In this document: one piece after another, positions 17,629 to 24,777 of the stretch
Position numbering within the stretch: the first letter of the stretch is position 1
Layout of the letters: each line of letters begins with the position of its first letter
From: Flavobacterium sp. RSP15
Lineage (GTDB): Bacteria; Bacteroidota; Bacteroidia; Flavobacteriales; Flavobacteriaceae
DNA length: 64,000 nucleotides
NCBI RefSeq assembly: GCF_003968755.1
Contig: NZ_RYDL01000006.1
Coordinates: forward strand, 140,119 to 204,118
Direction of reading: 5' to 3'
The notes under the pieces: model-generated
What the model saw: the letters and a program-made list of their open reading frames with translations, nothing else
The model's database searches: none
Told to the model about the DNA's origin: nothing
Position numbers and translations under genes: made by a program

Positions 17629-17754
17629 AGAGCTACTTGTGTGATCTCTCCTTCGTCGAGATGACAAACTTCCTATACAAAACATACTGAATTACGCACG
17701 TTTTGTCATTCCGACGAAGGAGGAATCACATAATATTAGAACGTTAGTAGCTCT
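17629..17754. mobile_element. MITE-like palindromic element
   Basis: Bounded by AGAGCTACT and its exact complement AGTAGCTCT. Inside these, an imperfect inverted repeat of about 29 bp (TGTGATCTCTCCTTCGTCG... against ...CGACGAAGGAGGAATCACA, 25 of 29 matching) spans nearly the whole element. No coding capacity beyond a spurious frame. The TCATTCCGACGAAGGAGGAA core is of a type commonly seen as dispersed repeats in Bacteroidota genomes (general knowledge, not checked). Confidence 0.65.
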
Positions 17755-17761
17755 CCAGACG

Positions 17762-18170
17762 CCGCAAAGTGTTCTTTCAAAGAATAAATTTGTCGTATAA
17801 GCTGCGTAAACGCCTCTGACTTTGCGCCCACAATAATGAGCAAATAATAAATTGATATAAAGTGTTACCGGCATATAATTAAAATTAATTCAGAACAACC
17901 CGAACCAGATGGCTCGGAAATACACTAAATTTTCTCCTTAACAGATAGCGCGGTTTTGCAAACCGTGCCCATTCCAATTGGTAATTATAACACTTAGTCG
18001 GTAGGTAGCCGAAGAAATAAAGCTAACAAAACCATAAAAAAAACTGACATTAAAACGTAAAAAAGCTATCCCGCTTTAAGGATATAGCTTTTCTGACTTG
18101 TTTTATCTGCATTCGTTGGCGGGCACGGTTTGCAAAACCGCGCTATCCTTAGTGACACTATATCTGATAG
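17762..18170 (+). repeat. 409-bp direct repeat, left copy (attC-like site 3 plus non-coding cassette)
   Basis: Nearly identical to 26582-26985 (over 90 % by eye). The first 111 bp are the attC-like spacer ending in core GTTACCGGC (17864-17872). The rest is non-coding: a perfect 27-bp inverted repeat has arms at 17944-17970 and 18121-18147, with a terminator-like hairpin (AAAAGCTATCC...GGATATAGCTTTT) between them. The two copies bracket 8.4 kb of accessory genes. Confidence 0.85.
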
Positions 18171-18250
18171 GTCGGGTCGTGGGATTCAACAATATAAGTT
18201 GCTTTGATAATTTATAATAATTTATTTATATATTTGAAAACAGGTAAAAC

Positions 18251-18326
18251 GTAACAAAGTATCGCAAAGCCAACCAAATTGGGTGTATAAGCGCTAGTTT
18301 GTAGCGGGTATATACTAGTTAGCAAA
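18251..18326 (+). repeat. attC-like spacer ending in GTTAGCAAA (left end of the YopX cassette)
   Basis: GTAACAAAG...GCAAAGCCAACC opens the segment; CGCTAGTTTGTAGCGGGTA and TATATACTAGTTAGCAAAC close it. The final 9 bp (18318-18326) are the exact complement of TTTGCTAAC at 18711-18719. Upstream, 18188-18240 repeats the A/T-rich block at 15648-15700. Confidence 0.6.
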
Positions 18327-18337
18327 CAGCTTTAACA

Positions 18338-18781
18338 TCAATTCGCTTTAACGAGAAGTTCAGGATTTTGAAAAATATTACCTATAATTTCACATTGTTC
18401 AATCCATTGAGAGGTTTGCATATCTGCACAAGCCTCATAAAATGGAGTAGAATCTTTGCAAAAATCATCTAAATGAGAATTTATAACCAAACCGCCTCTT
18501 ACTCTAAAAACTTTATGCAAATGGTGCATAAATTTCAGAATGTCGCCTTCAAATATTTCTTTTCCTTTACTGTCTTTTAACAAAGTGGATTCCATTAAAA
18601 TTGCTTCATCACCAAAATGAAACATAAAACTTTGTAAAGTTTCTAAATCAGGTTTACCTTGAATTGCCATATATTTCTGTTTTTCAATCCAAGCCCTAAA
18701 ATGAAGCCGATTTGCTAACAGCGGTTTTGACTTATTGCCGTTTTCGGCTTCATTTGATGTTGGTTTTGTACTTTCTGACAT
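18338..18781 (-). CDS. YopX-like protein
   Basis: Residues after about 30 match the YopX family (PF09643), mainly found in phages of Firmicutes and Bacteroidota: HFRAWIEKQKYM, MESTLLKDSKGKEIFEGDILKF and the closing CEIIGNIFQNPELL. Its role is unknown. It is the only gene in its cassette-like unit and is antiparallel to the others. The frame is open up to 18832; MSESTKP at 18781 is used here. The first 20-30 residues are encoded by the palindromic spacer itself (18711-18846), so the gene seems to have gained its N-terminus from the junction. Confidence 0.7.
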   Translation of the reverse strand: MSESTKPTSNEAENGNKSKPLLANRLHFRAWIEKQKYMAIQGKPDLETLQSFMFHFGDEAILMESTLLKDSKGKEIFEGDILKFMHHLHKVFRVRGGLVINSHLDDFCKDSTPFYEACADMQTSQWIEQCEIIGNIFQNPELLVKAN

Positions 18782-18846
18782 TAGGTTTGTTTTAAAGTTG
18801 GTCTTGTATTTTCGGCAACAAGACAAAGCCACGGGACGTTACCTGC
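18711..18846 (+). repeat. attC-like palindromic spacer between YopX unit and six-gene unit
   Basis: Opens TTTGCTAAC-AGC and closes GGGAC-GTTACCTGC. The arms GGTTTTGACTTATTGCCG and CGGCAACAAGACAAAGCC pair at 15 of 18 positions. The opening core matches the start of the left-hand unit (18318) and the closing core matches the end of the right-hand unit (22480), exactly as neighbouring integron cassettes would. Confidence 0.7.
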
Positions 18847-18904
18847 TATGTTAAAAGAACGAAAGTGCTAAAAAACAACGACACAGTTTGGCGTAATAAC
18901 AATT

Positions 18905-18912
18905 TAACTTTG
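18905..18912 (+). promoter_or_regulatory. Candidate -7 box of the six-gene operon
   Basis: TAACTTTG fits TAnnTTTG 37 bp before the first start codon. A TTTG lies upstream, but only 14 bp away, so the -33 match is imperfect. The promoter is inside the cassette-like unit, so the operon would be mobile together with it. Confidence 0.4.
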
Positions 18913-18948
18913 CAGCGGAATATCCAATAAACATTAAATTCAAAATAA

Positions 18949-19395
18949 ATGATATTCATATATGGTTTTTTAAAATTGATTTTTGCAATAATATTTATGC
19001 ATACTTCATTTTATTTCATACATAAATTTAATCCAGCAAAGGGCTATTATGAAGGAGAAGATGAGAGTAAAAAAAATACTAAAAATTACAATAAATTTGA
19101 TGTGTTTTGTAAGTATATATTTCCAACAATAATATTTGTTTTAAGTTTTATTTTAGATAGTTTTATTTTTTTTGGTGTCTGCTTATTTATAGTAACTGTT
19201 GAATCAATTTCAGGAAGTGGTGTATATTCAAAAATTAAGCACAAGACCAAATCTGGCAATGCAGATAAACGATACAAAAACAATGAAACAAAACACAATT
19301 ATGGTGAGCCTAAATACCTGTATATAACGCGCAAAGCAATTGTTTCTATGTATGTTTTATTAATTTTTAAAATAATAATATATAAATTTTTATAA
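18949..19395 (+). CDS. Hypothetical membrane protein, first gene of a six-gene operon
   Basis: A 148-residue protein with hydrophobic segments at about 1-25, 55-85 and 128-147 and a Lys-rich hydrophilic part between the last two. No known domain is recognised. Only one base separates its stop from the next start, and the five downstream genes follow with gaps of 0-7 bp, so all six are almost certainly co-transcribed. Base composition is notably AT-rich compared with the core genes on either side of the region. Confidence 0.65.
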   Translation: MIFIYGFLKLIFAIIFMHTSFYFIHKFNPAKGYYEGEDESKKNTKNYNKFDVFCKYIFPTIIFVLSFILDSFIFFGVCLFIVTVESISGSGVYSKIKHKTKSGNADKRYKNNETKHNYGEPKYLYITRKAIVSMYVLLIFKIIIYKFL

Positions 19396-19396
19396 T

Positions 19397-20398
19397 ATGA
19401 AGTTAAACATAATTTTACTACTTCTAACATTCAACTTAGTGTTTTCATCTAATTCAGATACAATAACCGCAATTTCAATTAAAAATATAAATTTGAGAGA
19501 AAATGCAACAACAGACTCAAAAGTATTAACCGAAATTAAACAAGAGGATACATTAATAATTACTGAAACAGAAAATGGTTGGAGTAAAGCAATTTATAAA
19601 GATTCATTGAAAGGTTTTGTAAAAAGTGAATATTTAAGCGAAATTACAAGTAAAAGAGAAACTTTAAAACTACACGTGTTAAATATCCTTTTTAAAAGTT
19701 ATTTTTTTAAAGCTTTACTTTTTATTTCTGCTTTATGTTTTGGGTTTCTTTATTTACTAAAAAGAAAATTGGTTCAATTAGATATTTTAGGTAATTTTTC
19801 ATTAGTTTTAAAATCATTTCTAATAGGTTTCATTTTTACAATAATTGGAACTTTATACTATTTCTATGATTTATTTTCATTTTTTACAATTGTTGGAATT
19901 GGAATTTTAATAATAATCTTATACTATAGGATATCTTCAATTTTTAAAATTGAAAAGAAGATAAAAGATGATAAATTAATTATAAATAACAACTCGAAAG
20001 AAAATCTTAAAGAAATTTCAAAAGAAATATTAAGAGAGCAAATTACAAATGAGAATAATAAATTGAATGAAACTGAAATTAATTTAGAAACTGCAATCAA
20101 TAAAACAAATGAAGTAAAAGGACAACAATTCAATTTAATTAAAGAAAAATTAATTGAATTGTATGGTGCAGAAAGTGTAAATGAATTGGTCAATTATGAA
20201 AAGCCATTTGTTGGTCTACACAAAGTCTTTCTTGATTATTTTATTGGAAATCCAGAAAAAATTAATGAAAGTTCAGATGCAAACAATAAATGGGAAACTT
20301 ATTTTTATGATAAAATAAATAATCGCGGTAATGATGGCACCTTTAGATTAAAAATAAACATTCAAAACGATTTAGTTACAAGTTTTCAATTAAGATAA
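19397..20398 (+). CDS. SH3b-domain membrane protein with coiled coil
   Basis: A 333-residue protein: signal peptide (1-17), a bacterial SH3 domain (about 24-82; NINLRENATTDSKVL and GWSKAIYKDSLKGFVKSEYL), three transmembrane helices (about 98-118, 130-155, 160-178), a charged coiled coil (about 180-245) and a C-terminal globular part (LIELYGAESVNELVNYEKP). Topology suggests the SH3b domain is outside the inner membrane and the coiled coil is cytoplasmic. Second gene of the six-gene operon; it shares the SH3b-plus-membrane design with the gene at 20633. Function unknown. Confidence 0.7.
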   Translation: MKLNIILLLLTFNLVFSSNSDTITAISIKNINLRENATTDSKVLTEIKQEDTLIITETENGWSKAIYKDSLKGFVKSEYLSEITSKRETLKLHVLNILFKSYFFKALLFISALCFGFLYLLKRKLVQLDILGNFSLVLKSFLIGFIFTIIGTLYYFYDLFSFFTIVGIGILIIILYYRISSIFKIEKKIKDDKLIINNNSKENLKEISKEILREQITNENNKLNETEINLETAINKTNEVKGQQFNLIKEKLIELYGAESVNELVNYEKPFVGLHKVFLDYFIGNPEKINESSDANNKWETYFYDKINNRGNDGTFRLKINIQNDLVTSFQLR

Positions 20399-20405
20399 AG
20401 AAGCA

Positions 20406-20633
20406 ATGGAGAAAATACAACAAATAATAGATTTATTAGACCATCATATTGACGATATTGATTTTGCAAAATCAAATATTTCTAAAATTGAAAATGAAAT
20501 AGAGAGAAAAAAGAATAATATTTGGAGAGCATCTGAACTTGAAAAATCAATTAAGAAAAACGAGAGGAATGTTTACCTTGAGTTTCTTTATTCATTTATA
20601 ATCGTTGGTTTAATTCTTTACCTAATATTCTAA
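20406..20633 (+). CDS. Small coiled-coil protein with one C-terminal membrane helix
   Basis: A 75-residue protein: a heptad-like helical part (about 1-55, rich in Ile, Lys, Glu) and a tail-anchor helix (about 57-75). Its last base is the first base of the next ATG region (shared base 20633), indicating coupled translation. It might pair with the coiled coil of the preceding protein, but that is a guess. No family recognised. Confidence 0.6.
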   Translation: MEKIQQIIDLLDHHIDDIDFAKSNISKIENEIERKKNNIWRASELEKSIKKNERNVYLEFLYSFIIVGLILYLIF

Positions 20634-21139
20634 TGAAAATATTTAAACTAAAATGTTTCATTTTTGCATTTTTCATAACTCAACTTGCAATTTCACAAAC
20701 TTATATTGTAAAAGCTAAAACTTTAAATGTAAGAGAGGAAACAAACAAAAACTCAAAAGTTATTGGGCAATTAAATCAAAAAGATACAATAAAATCAATT
20801 GCTGATGATGGTGATTGGATTAAAATAACCATTTCTGAAAAAGAGGGTTACGTAAACAAAAATTATGTTGAGGAAATTAAACCTAATGAAGCCCAAATGA
20901 AAGAAGGGTTCAAATATGGTTTCACTAAAGCTTTTTCAACTTCCTTTATTATTACACTAATTTTATTATTAGGATATAGAAGTTTAAAAGGAAGAGTTAA
21001 AGATGGTAGACGTTCCAAAGGTTATCGAGAATATGATGTCACTTTTAAAGATTATATTGTTGACGGAATTTATGCACTTATTATATGTTTAGTTATATCT
21101 TTAACAGCAGGAATTATATCTTGGGTAAAAACATTTTAA
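20633..21139 (+). CDS. SH3b-domain membrane protein
   Basis: A 168-residue protein with a signal peptide (1-21), an SH3b domain (about 24-82; KAKTLNVREETNKNSKVIGQL and WIKITISEKEGYVNKNYV) and two predicted membrane helices (about 98-117 and 145-165) joined by a basic loop (GRVKDGRRSKGYREYD). Fourth gene of the six-gene operon. It parallels the larger SH3b protein at 19397. SH3b domains usually bind peptides or cell-wall material; the ligand here is unknown. Confidence 0.65.
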   Translation: MKIFKLKCFIFAFFITQLAISQTYIVKAKTLNVREETNKNSKVIGQLNQKDTIKSIADDGDWIKITISEKEGYVNKNYVEEIKPNEAQMKEGFKYGFTKAFSTSFIITLILLLGYRSLKGRVKDGRRSKGYREYDVTFKDYIVDGIYALIICLVISLTAGIISWVKTF

Positions 21140-21140
21140 T

Positions 21141-21482
21141 ATGAATTTAATAAAATCAAAATCGTCCCTAATTGCATTATTTTTCAATGGACAATTAGCC
21201 CACATAATAAATCCTTGGGTTTTAACTGTAGATTATGAAAATGAAACGATTACTGTAGAAAAAAGAAATTGGTATTTCATTGGAATTAATAAAAACATCA
21301 TTGCTTTTCGTTTTATTAGAAACATTAGAGTTGACGAACATCTTTTTGGGGCAAATATTAGTATAAAGGCAACAGGTGGTTGGGTTGAAGCTAAATACTT
21401 GTCAAAAAGTGATACTGAAGCATTCAAAAACTCTTTATTTGAATACAATAAGGGTAGAAATAATTATATAATTTTCTCATAG
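21141..21482 (+). CDS. Hypothetical protein, 113 aa, beta-rich
   Basis: A soluble-looking protein with alternating beta-strand patterns (WVLTVDYENETITVEKRNW, IIAFRFIRNIRVDEHLFG) and a C-terminal helix. The pattern is reminiscent of bacterial PH-like folds, but this is not a firm match. It lies two bases from the upstream gene and two from the nuclease gene, inside the six-gene operon. Confidence 0.55.
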   Translation: MNLIKSKSSLIALFFNGQLAHIINPWVLTVDYENETITVEKRNWYFIGINKNIIAFRFIRNIRVDEHLFGANISIKATGGWVEAKYLSKSDTEAFKNSLFEYNKGRNNYIIFS

Positions 21483-21484
21483 CT

Positions 21485-22504
21485 ATGAAACCAAACATAT
21501 TTAATTTTGCTACAAAAGAATTATCACAAGATGGATTTTTCACGTGGTTCTTACAGTGGGCAGACAGTGAGCATAGCCAATACGATAAACAACTTAATGA
21601 GACTTCAAAAGATTTTGTAAGACTACTACTCGGAAAGACGACAGACTTTGAAATCAACAAAATTATTGCAGGTAGACAATGGAATAATATTGACATTTGG
21701 GCTGAAATAAATGACGAGTATTTTATAGCTATCGAAGATAAAACGAATACTGGAGAACATTCTGAACAATTAGAACGTTACAAACAAATTGCGACTAATC
21801 ACTACAAGGAAAAAAACCACAAACTTGTTTTTGTTTATTTGAAAACAGGAAATGAAAGTTTAACTACACTCAAAAAAATTACAGAGAAAGGATACCATAC
21901 TATCGATAGAAAAAAGGTCTTAAATGTATTAAATAAACGACCCATAACAAATGAAATTTTCAATGACTTCAAAGATTATCTTACTATAATTGAAAACACA
22001 ACAAACTCTTATACAAAATTTGAAAACATCACTTCAAAATGGAAGGCAGGAGAAGGTTTTTACATAACATTGCAAGAAAATATATCCGAGTGGACAGACT
22101 GGCGTTATGTAGCAAATCAAATGGGAGGCTTTCTAGGTTTTTGGTATCATTGGACTGGTACTGCAGAATGTAGTCTTTATATTCAAATTGAAAATTCTTT
22201 CGAAAGAGGAATTAAAGTAGTCGTGAAAATTGCAGATTGGAATCCAAGTGTTGATACTCTTCGAAAAATACTTTCAGAAATACAACCTTTTGCAAAAAAA
22301 CATAGCTTAACAATTTCAAAACCTAATAAATTTAGAGCCGGCTCATCTTCAACTTTAGCAACAATTCAAAACGCATTTTCAGTAGACGAAGACGGTAATT
22401 TAGAAATCGAAGAATTTATTAAAATGTTAAAAAATATTGAAAAAACATTAGATGAATATTGTGCTGAAAAGAAAACACAGCAGGTAACAGCCGTTTTGAT
22501 ATAG
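21485..22504 (+). CDS. PD-(D/E)XK nuclease superfamily protein (PDDEXK_4-like)
   Basis: A 339-residue protein, last of the six-gene operon. Residues about 15-150 have the PDDEXK_4 (PF14281) layout: FFTWFLQW near the start, then Asp70 in NNIDIWAEI and Glu84/Lys86 in IAIEDKTNTGEHSEQLERYK, the D...ExK nuclease signature. The C-terminal half (about 190-330) is an unassigned alpha/beta region. Relatives are often near phage-defence or restriction genes. The coding end runs into the palindromic spacer: the GCAGGTAAC core at 22480-22488 encodes part of the C-terminus. Confidence 0.75.
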   Translation: MKPNIFNFATKELSQDGFFTWFLQWADSEHSQYDKQLNETSKDFVRLLLGKTTDFEINKIIAGRQWNNIDIWAEINDEYFIAIEDKTNTGEHSEQLERYKQIATNHYKEKNHKLVFVYLKTGNESLTTLKKITEKGYHTIDRKKVLNVLNKRPITNEIFNDFKDYLTIIENTTNSYTKFENITSKWKAGEGFYITLQENISEWTDWRYVANQMGGFLGFWYHWTGTAECSLYIQIENSFERGIKVVVKIADWNPSVDTLRKILSEIQPFAKKHSLTISKPNKFRAGSSSTLATIQNAFSVDEDGNLEIEEFIKMLKNIEKTLDEYCAEKKTQQVTAVLI

Positions 22505-22609
22505 TGTGTGATTTAGTGGAATTACCGTTTCGCATCATATTTTCTGCAAAGCAGAAAGTTGAAAGGTTACGAAGCACACACCATCTCAAAGCCTGGGAAC
22601 GTTATAGGC
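22480..22609 (+). repeat. attC-like palindromic spacer after the six-gene unit
   Basis: Opens GCAGGTAAC-AGCCG and closes AAAGCCTGGGAAC-GTTATAGGC. Arms TTTTGATATAGTGTGTG and CACACACCATCTCAAA pair along most of their length, and a central perfect stem (TTTCTGC AAA GCAGAAA) completes a nested palindrome. The opening core matches 18838-18846 exactly and the match extends to 14 of 15 bases. Confidence 0.75.
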
Positions 22610-22649
22610 AAGCATAACAGAAAACAGACAAAAAATATTCACGACAAAA

Positions 22650-23147
22650 ATGACAGCTAAAGAAAAACAAACCGAGTTCATAAAGTCCTATTTGAAACCG
22701 ACTCTTAAACAAAACGGTTATCAGACTTCTGGGCAAACTTGGTGGAAAGACAAAGGCGATTTTTTTAGTGTAATTAATCTTCAAAATTATTCTTGGAACT
22801 CAAAAGACAATGTTGACTTTCGATTTAATATTGGTATTGCATTAAAGGCAACCGTGAAAGACGAACAAAAGAAAAAAGCAACCTACTTCGACTTGACAAC
22901 ACATCTTGATGAAGGAACATTTTTACCTGACAGAATAAATAGAAAGTTCGGAAACAATCAAGGCTATTCTATAAAAGACAATACAAATTTTGAAGAGTTC
23001 CTAAAAGCAATGATGATGGATTTTGAAACATACATTTTGCCAGGACTTGAAGAACCGAAAACATTGGCAGATTGTATTAAATTTTACGAACGATTTCCAT
23101 TTTGGGGCGAAAACTTGAAAAGAGTGATTGCTGAAAATAAACTTTAG
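22650..23147 (+). CDS. DUF4304-like protein
   Basis: A 165-residue soluble protein. The pattern of an N-terminal helix (FIKSYLKPTLKQNGYQTSG), WWKDKGDFFSVINLQNYSW and FRFNIGIALK fits the DUF4304 family, which has no assigned function. It is alone between core GTTATAGGC (22601) and its exact complement GCCTATAAC (23170); the match continues to 14 of 15 bases, so this is a clear one-gene cassette-like unit. Confidence 0.65.
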   Translation: MTAKEKQTEFIKSYLKPTLKQNGYQTSGQTWWKDKGDFFSVINLQNYSWNSKDNVDFRFNIGIALKATVKDEQKKKATYFDLTTHLDEGTFLPDRINRKFGNNQGYSIKDNTNFEEFLKAMMMDFETYILPGLEEPKTLADCIKFYERFPFWGENLKRVIAENKL

Positions 23148-23169
23148 CACAATAACGACAAGAATGCCT

Positions 23170-23178
23170 GCCTATAAC
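23170..23178 (+). repeat. Closing core of the DUF4304 unit (attC-like site interrupted downstream)
   Basis: GCCTATAAC followed by AGCTAGGG matches the other closing cores (AAC-AGC). The expected partner core is only found at 24118, about 940 bp away, because a transposase remnant occupies the interval. Confidence 0.6.
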
Positions 23179-23333
23179 AGCTAGGGTTTCGTTGCGTGCG
23201 CAGCACAAACAATGAATTATAATCACCGAATACCAACAAAAATAAATTCAATGAGGTAAACCCGGGTTGAACGGAACCGATTCCACGTCCGTCAACCTAT
23301 GCACTTATCGTAAAAATTTTAGAGAGAATTACA

Positions 23334-23359
23334 AGAGGCAAGCGAGCCTCTTTTTTTTT
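23334..23359 (+). repeat. Hairpin with T-run, possible IS91-family end structure or terminator
   Basis: A 6-bp stem (AGAGGC with GCCTCT) is followed by nine T residues. It lies about 70 bp beyond the transposase remnant's 3' end. IS91-family ends carry short palindromes, so it may be part of the element; it could equally be a plain terminator. Confidence 0.4.
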
Positions 23360-23429
23360 GGAGTGTTTTCTACTTGGTTTTTTTCGTGTTTCCCATCACT
23401 TTGGGACGCAAATTCCCTTACCCATAAAT

Positions 23430-23982
23430 TTAATTTTCATAGGAACTTGAACTTTGGCTACCGCCAAGAAACCAAGCTGATGGACCGCGCTGGTCGAAAA
23501 CTGCTATTCGGTGTAAATTTCCTGTTTTACAACACGGACACTTGGGTAAAAAAGGCTTCTTTTCTACTTTTTTTAAAACTTTTACCCTAAGTTTTTCCTG
23601 TAAAAGTTTCAGCTTTTGTCGCTTCCAAGTGCTGCTCAAAAAACCATAATGTCTTATTTTTACAAAACGTTTGGACAAAATATGCAATGAAAATCGGCGA
23701 ATAAACTCTTTGTGCGTGAGTGTCATTTGTTTTTTCACACCCGCTACTCGGTAATCCTTATAAGTAAAAGTCACGTTTTCATTGTCAATGTTCTTGATTC
23801 GATGGTTGCTAATGGCAATTTTATGGGTGTATCTGCCCAAATATTCCACCACAGACTTTGGACTTCCAAAAGGCTTCTTAGCAAATACAACCCAAGGCTT
23901 GCGCCACAATTCTTTCCGGATTTGTTCGTATTCTGTGCAAATGGATTTATATTTTGGGATACTAAGAGCAATATTTAACCCT
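23430..23982 (-). pseudogene. Truncated IS91-family (Y2/HUH) transposase remnant
   Basis: The minus strand encodes the C-terminal part of an IS91-type transposase: WRKPWVVFAKKPFG, VVEYLGRYTHKIAISNHR, TFTYKDYR, MTLTHKEFIRRFSLHIL and KIRHYGFLSSTWK. The homologous frame continues upstream of ATG 23909 (CTEYEQIRKEL) but meets a stop near 23982. The N-terminal zinc-binding region and the HUH motif are missing, so the element cannot transpose by itself. It sits between the two halves of an attC-like site. Confidence 0.8.
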
Positions 23983-24117
23983 TTTTACGGACTGTTTTAT
24001 TTTAATAATCATAAAGCGAGTTTTGCCAGAACGAGTTTTAATTGTAGTTTAAATAACATATATTTACTCACTGTTTAACCAAATACAGCTCGTTTAGAGG
24101 GTTTTAGACGAACTGAC

Positions 24118-24126
24118 GTTGTGCGA
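24118..24126 (+). repeat. Opening core of the MazF/RHH unit
   Basis: GTTGTGCGA, preceded by CTGAC. Its exact complement TCGCACAAC occurs at 24778-24786 after the toxin gene. Confidence 0.65.
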
Positions 24127-24176
24127 CATGCGAAAAAAAAAAATCGTACTAAACAACTTCATGTCTAAAAAAGATA

Positions 24177-24184
24177 TACCTTTG
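24177..24184 (+). promoter_or_regulatory. Candidate -7 box of the toxin-antitoxin pair
   Basis: TACCTTTG fits TAnnTTTG 19 bp before the antitoxin start. The promoter would lie inside the cassette-like unit. Confidence 0.45.
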
Positions 24185-24203
24185 TGATATCAAATTAAAA
24201 CAT

Positions 24204-24434
24204 ATGAAAACAGTATCACTTAAAATAGATGATTCAATTTTCGGAGAAACCGAAAAAATTCTTTCAAGAATCAGTATTCCTAGAAATAGATATATCAACG
24301 AAGCAATTGAATATTATAATAAAGTACAGAAAAGACAAATTTTAGAAAAAAGACTTAAAGCCGAATCCGAATTAGTCAAAAAAGATTCAATGAACATTTT
24401 AAAAGAATTTGAAAAAATTGACTATGCAGATTAA
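24204..24434 (+). CDS. Ribbon-helix-helix type antitoxin
   Basis: A 76-residue protein with an N-terminal strand-helix-helix pattern (MKTVSLKIDDSIFGETEKIL, then IPRNRYINEAIEYYN), typical of CopG/MetJ-like DNA-binding antitoxins, and a charged C-terminal tail that would wrap the toxin. It overlaps the MazF-type toxin start by 11 bp. It likely represses the shared promoter. Confidence 0.8.
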   Translation: MKTVSLKIDDSIFGETEKILSRISIPRNRYINEAIEYYNKVQKRQILEKRLKAESELVKKDSMNILKEFEKIDYAD

Positions 24435-24771
24435 TCAATACGAAATTTGGATTGCTGACTTGAATCCACAAATAGGAACTGAGGCAGGTAAATCTAGGCC
24501 TGTTCTAATTGTTCAAACAAATTTGCTGAATAAAGTATCGCATCCCTCAACAATCGTTTGTCCAATAACTACAAACGTTGAAGATGATTCTGATATTTTA
24601 AGAGTTCATATTAAAAAGGGAATGGCAAATTTACATGAAGATTGCGACATAATGATTGATCAAATTCGAGCAATCGACAACAAAAGATTATTTGAAAAAG
24701 TTGGAAAATTGCCAACCGATTTAATTGAAAAAATAAAAGAAAATATTGCGATTATCATGGACCTAGAATAA
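24424..24771 (+). CDS. MazF/PemK-family endoribonuclease toxin
   Basis: A 115-residue PemK-like toxin: QYEIWIADLNPQIGTEAGKSRPVLIVQ at the start (the conserved G..GKSRPVLV motif), PTIV-like strand STIVCPITTN, and DCDIMIDQIRAIDNKRL before the last helix. MazF enzymes cleave mRNA at short motifs. The start MQINQYEIW is chosen because it aligns with the family; a frame 15 bp longer exists. The pair is enclosed by the exact inverse cores at 24118 and 24778. Confidence 0.88.
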   Translation: MQINQYEIWIADLNPQIGTEAGKSRPVLIVQTNLLNKVSHPSTIVCPITTNVEDDSDILRVHIKKGMANLHEDCDIMIDQIRAIDNKRLFEKVGKLPTDLIEKIKENIAIIMDLE

Positions 24772-24777
24772 GCACGA

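Noticed and set aside
17381..17872. CRISPR array
   Set aside because: The repeats are 110-130 bp, diverged and irregularly spaced, and no cas genes are present.
23267..24078. Several plus-strand frames over the transposase remnant
   Set aside because: They are shadows of the minus-strand IS91-type transposase; residues such as YLGRYTHKIAISN make the minus frame the real one.
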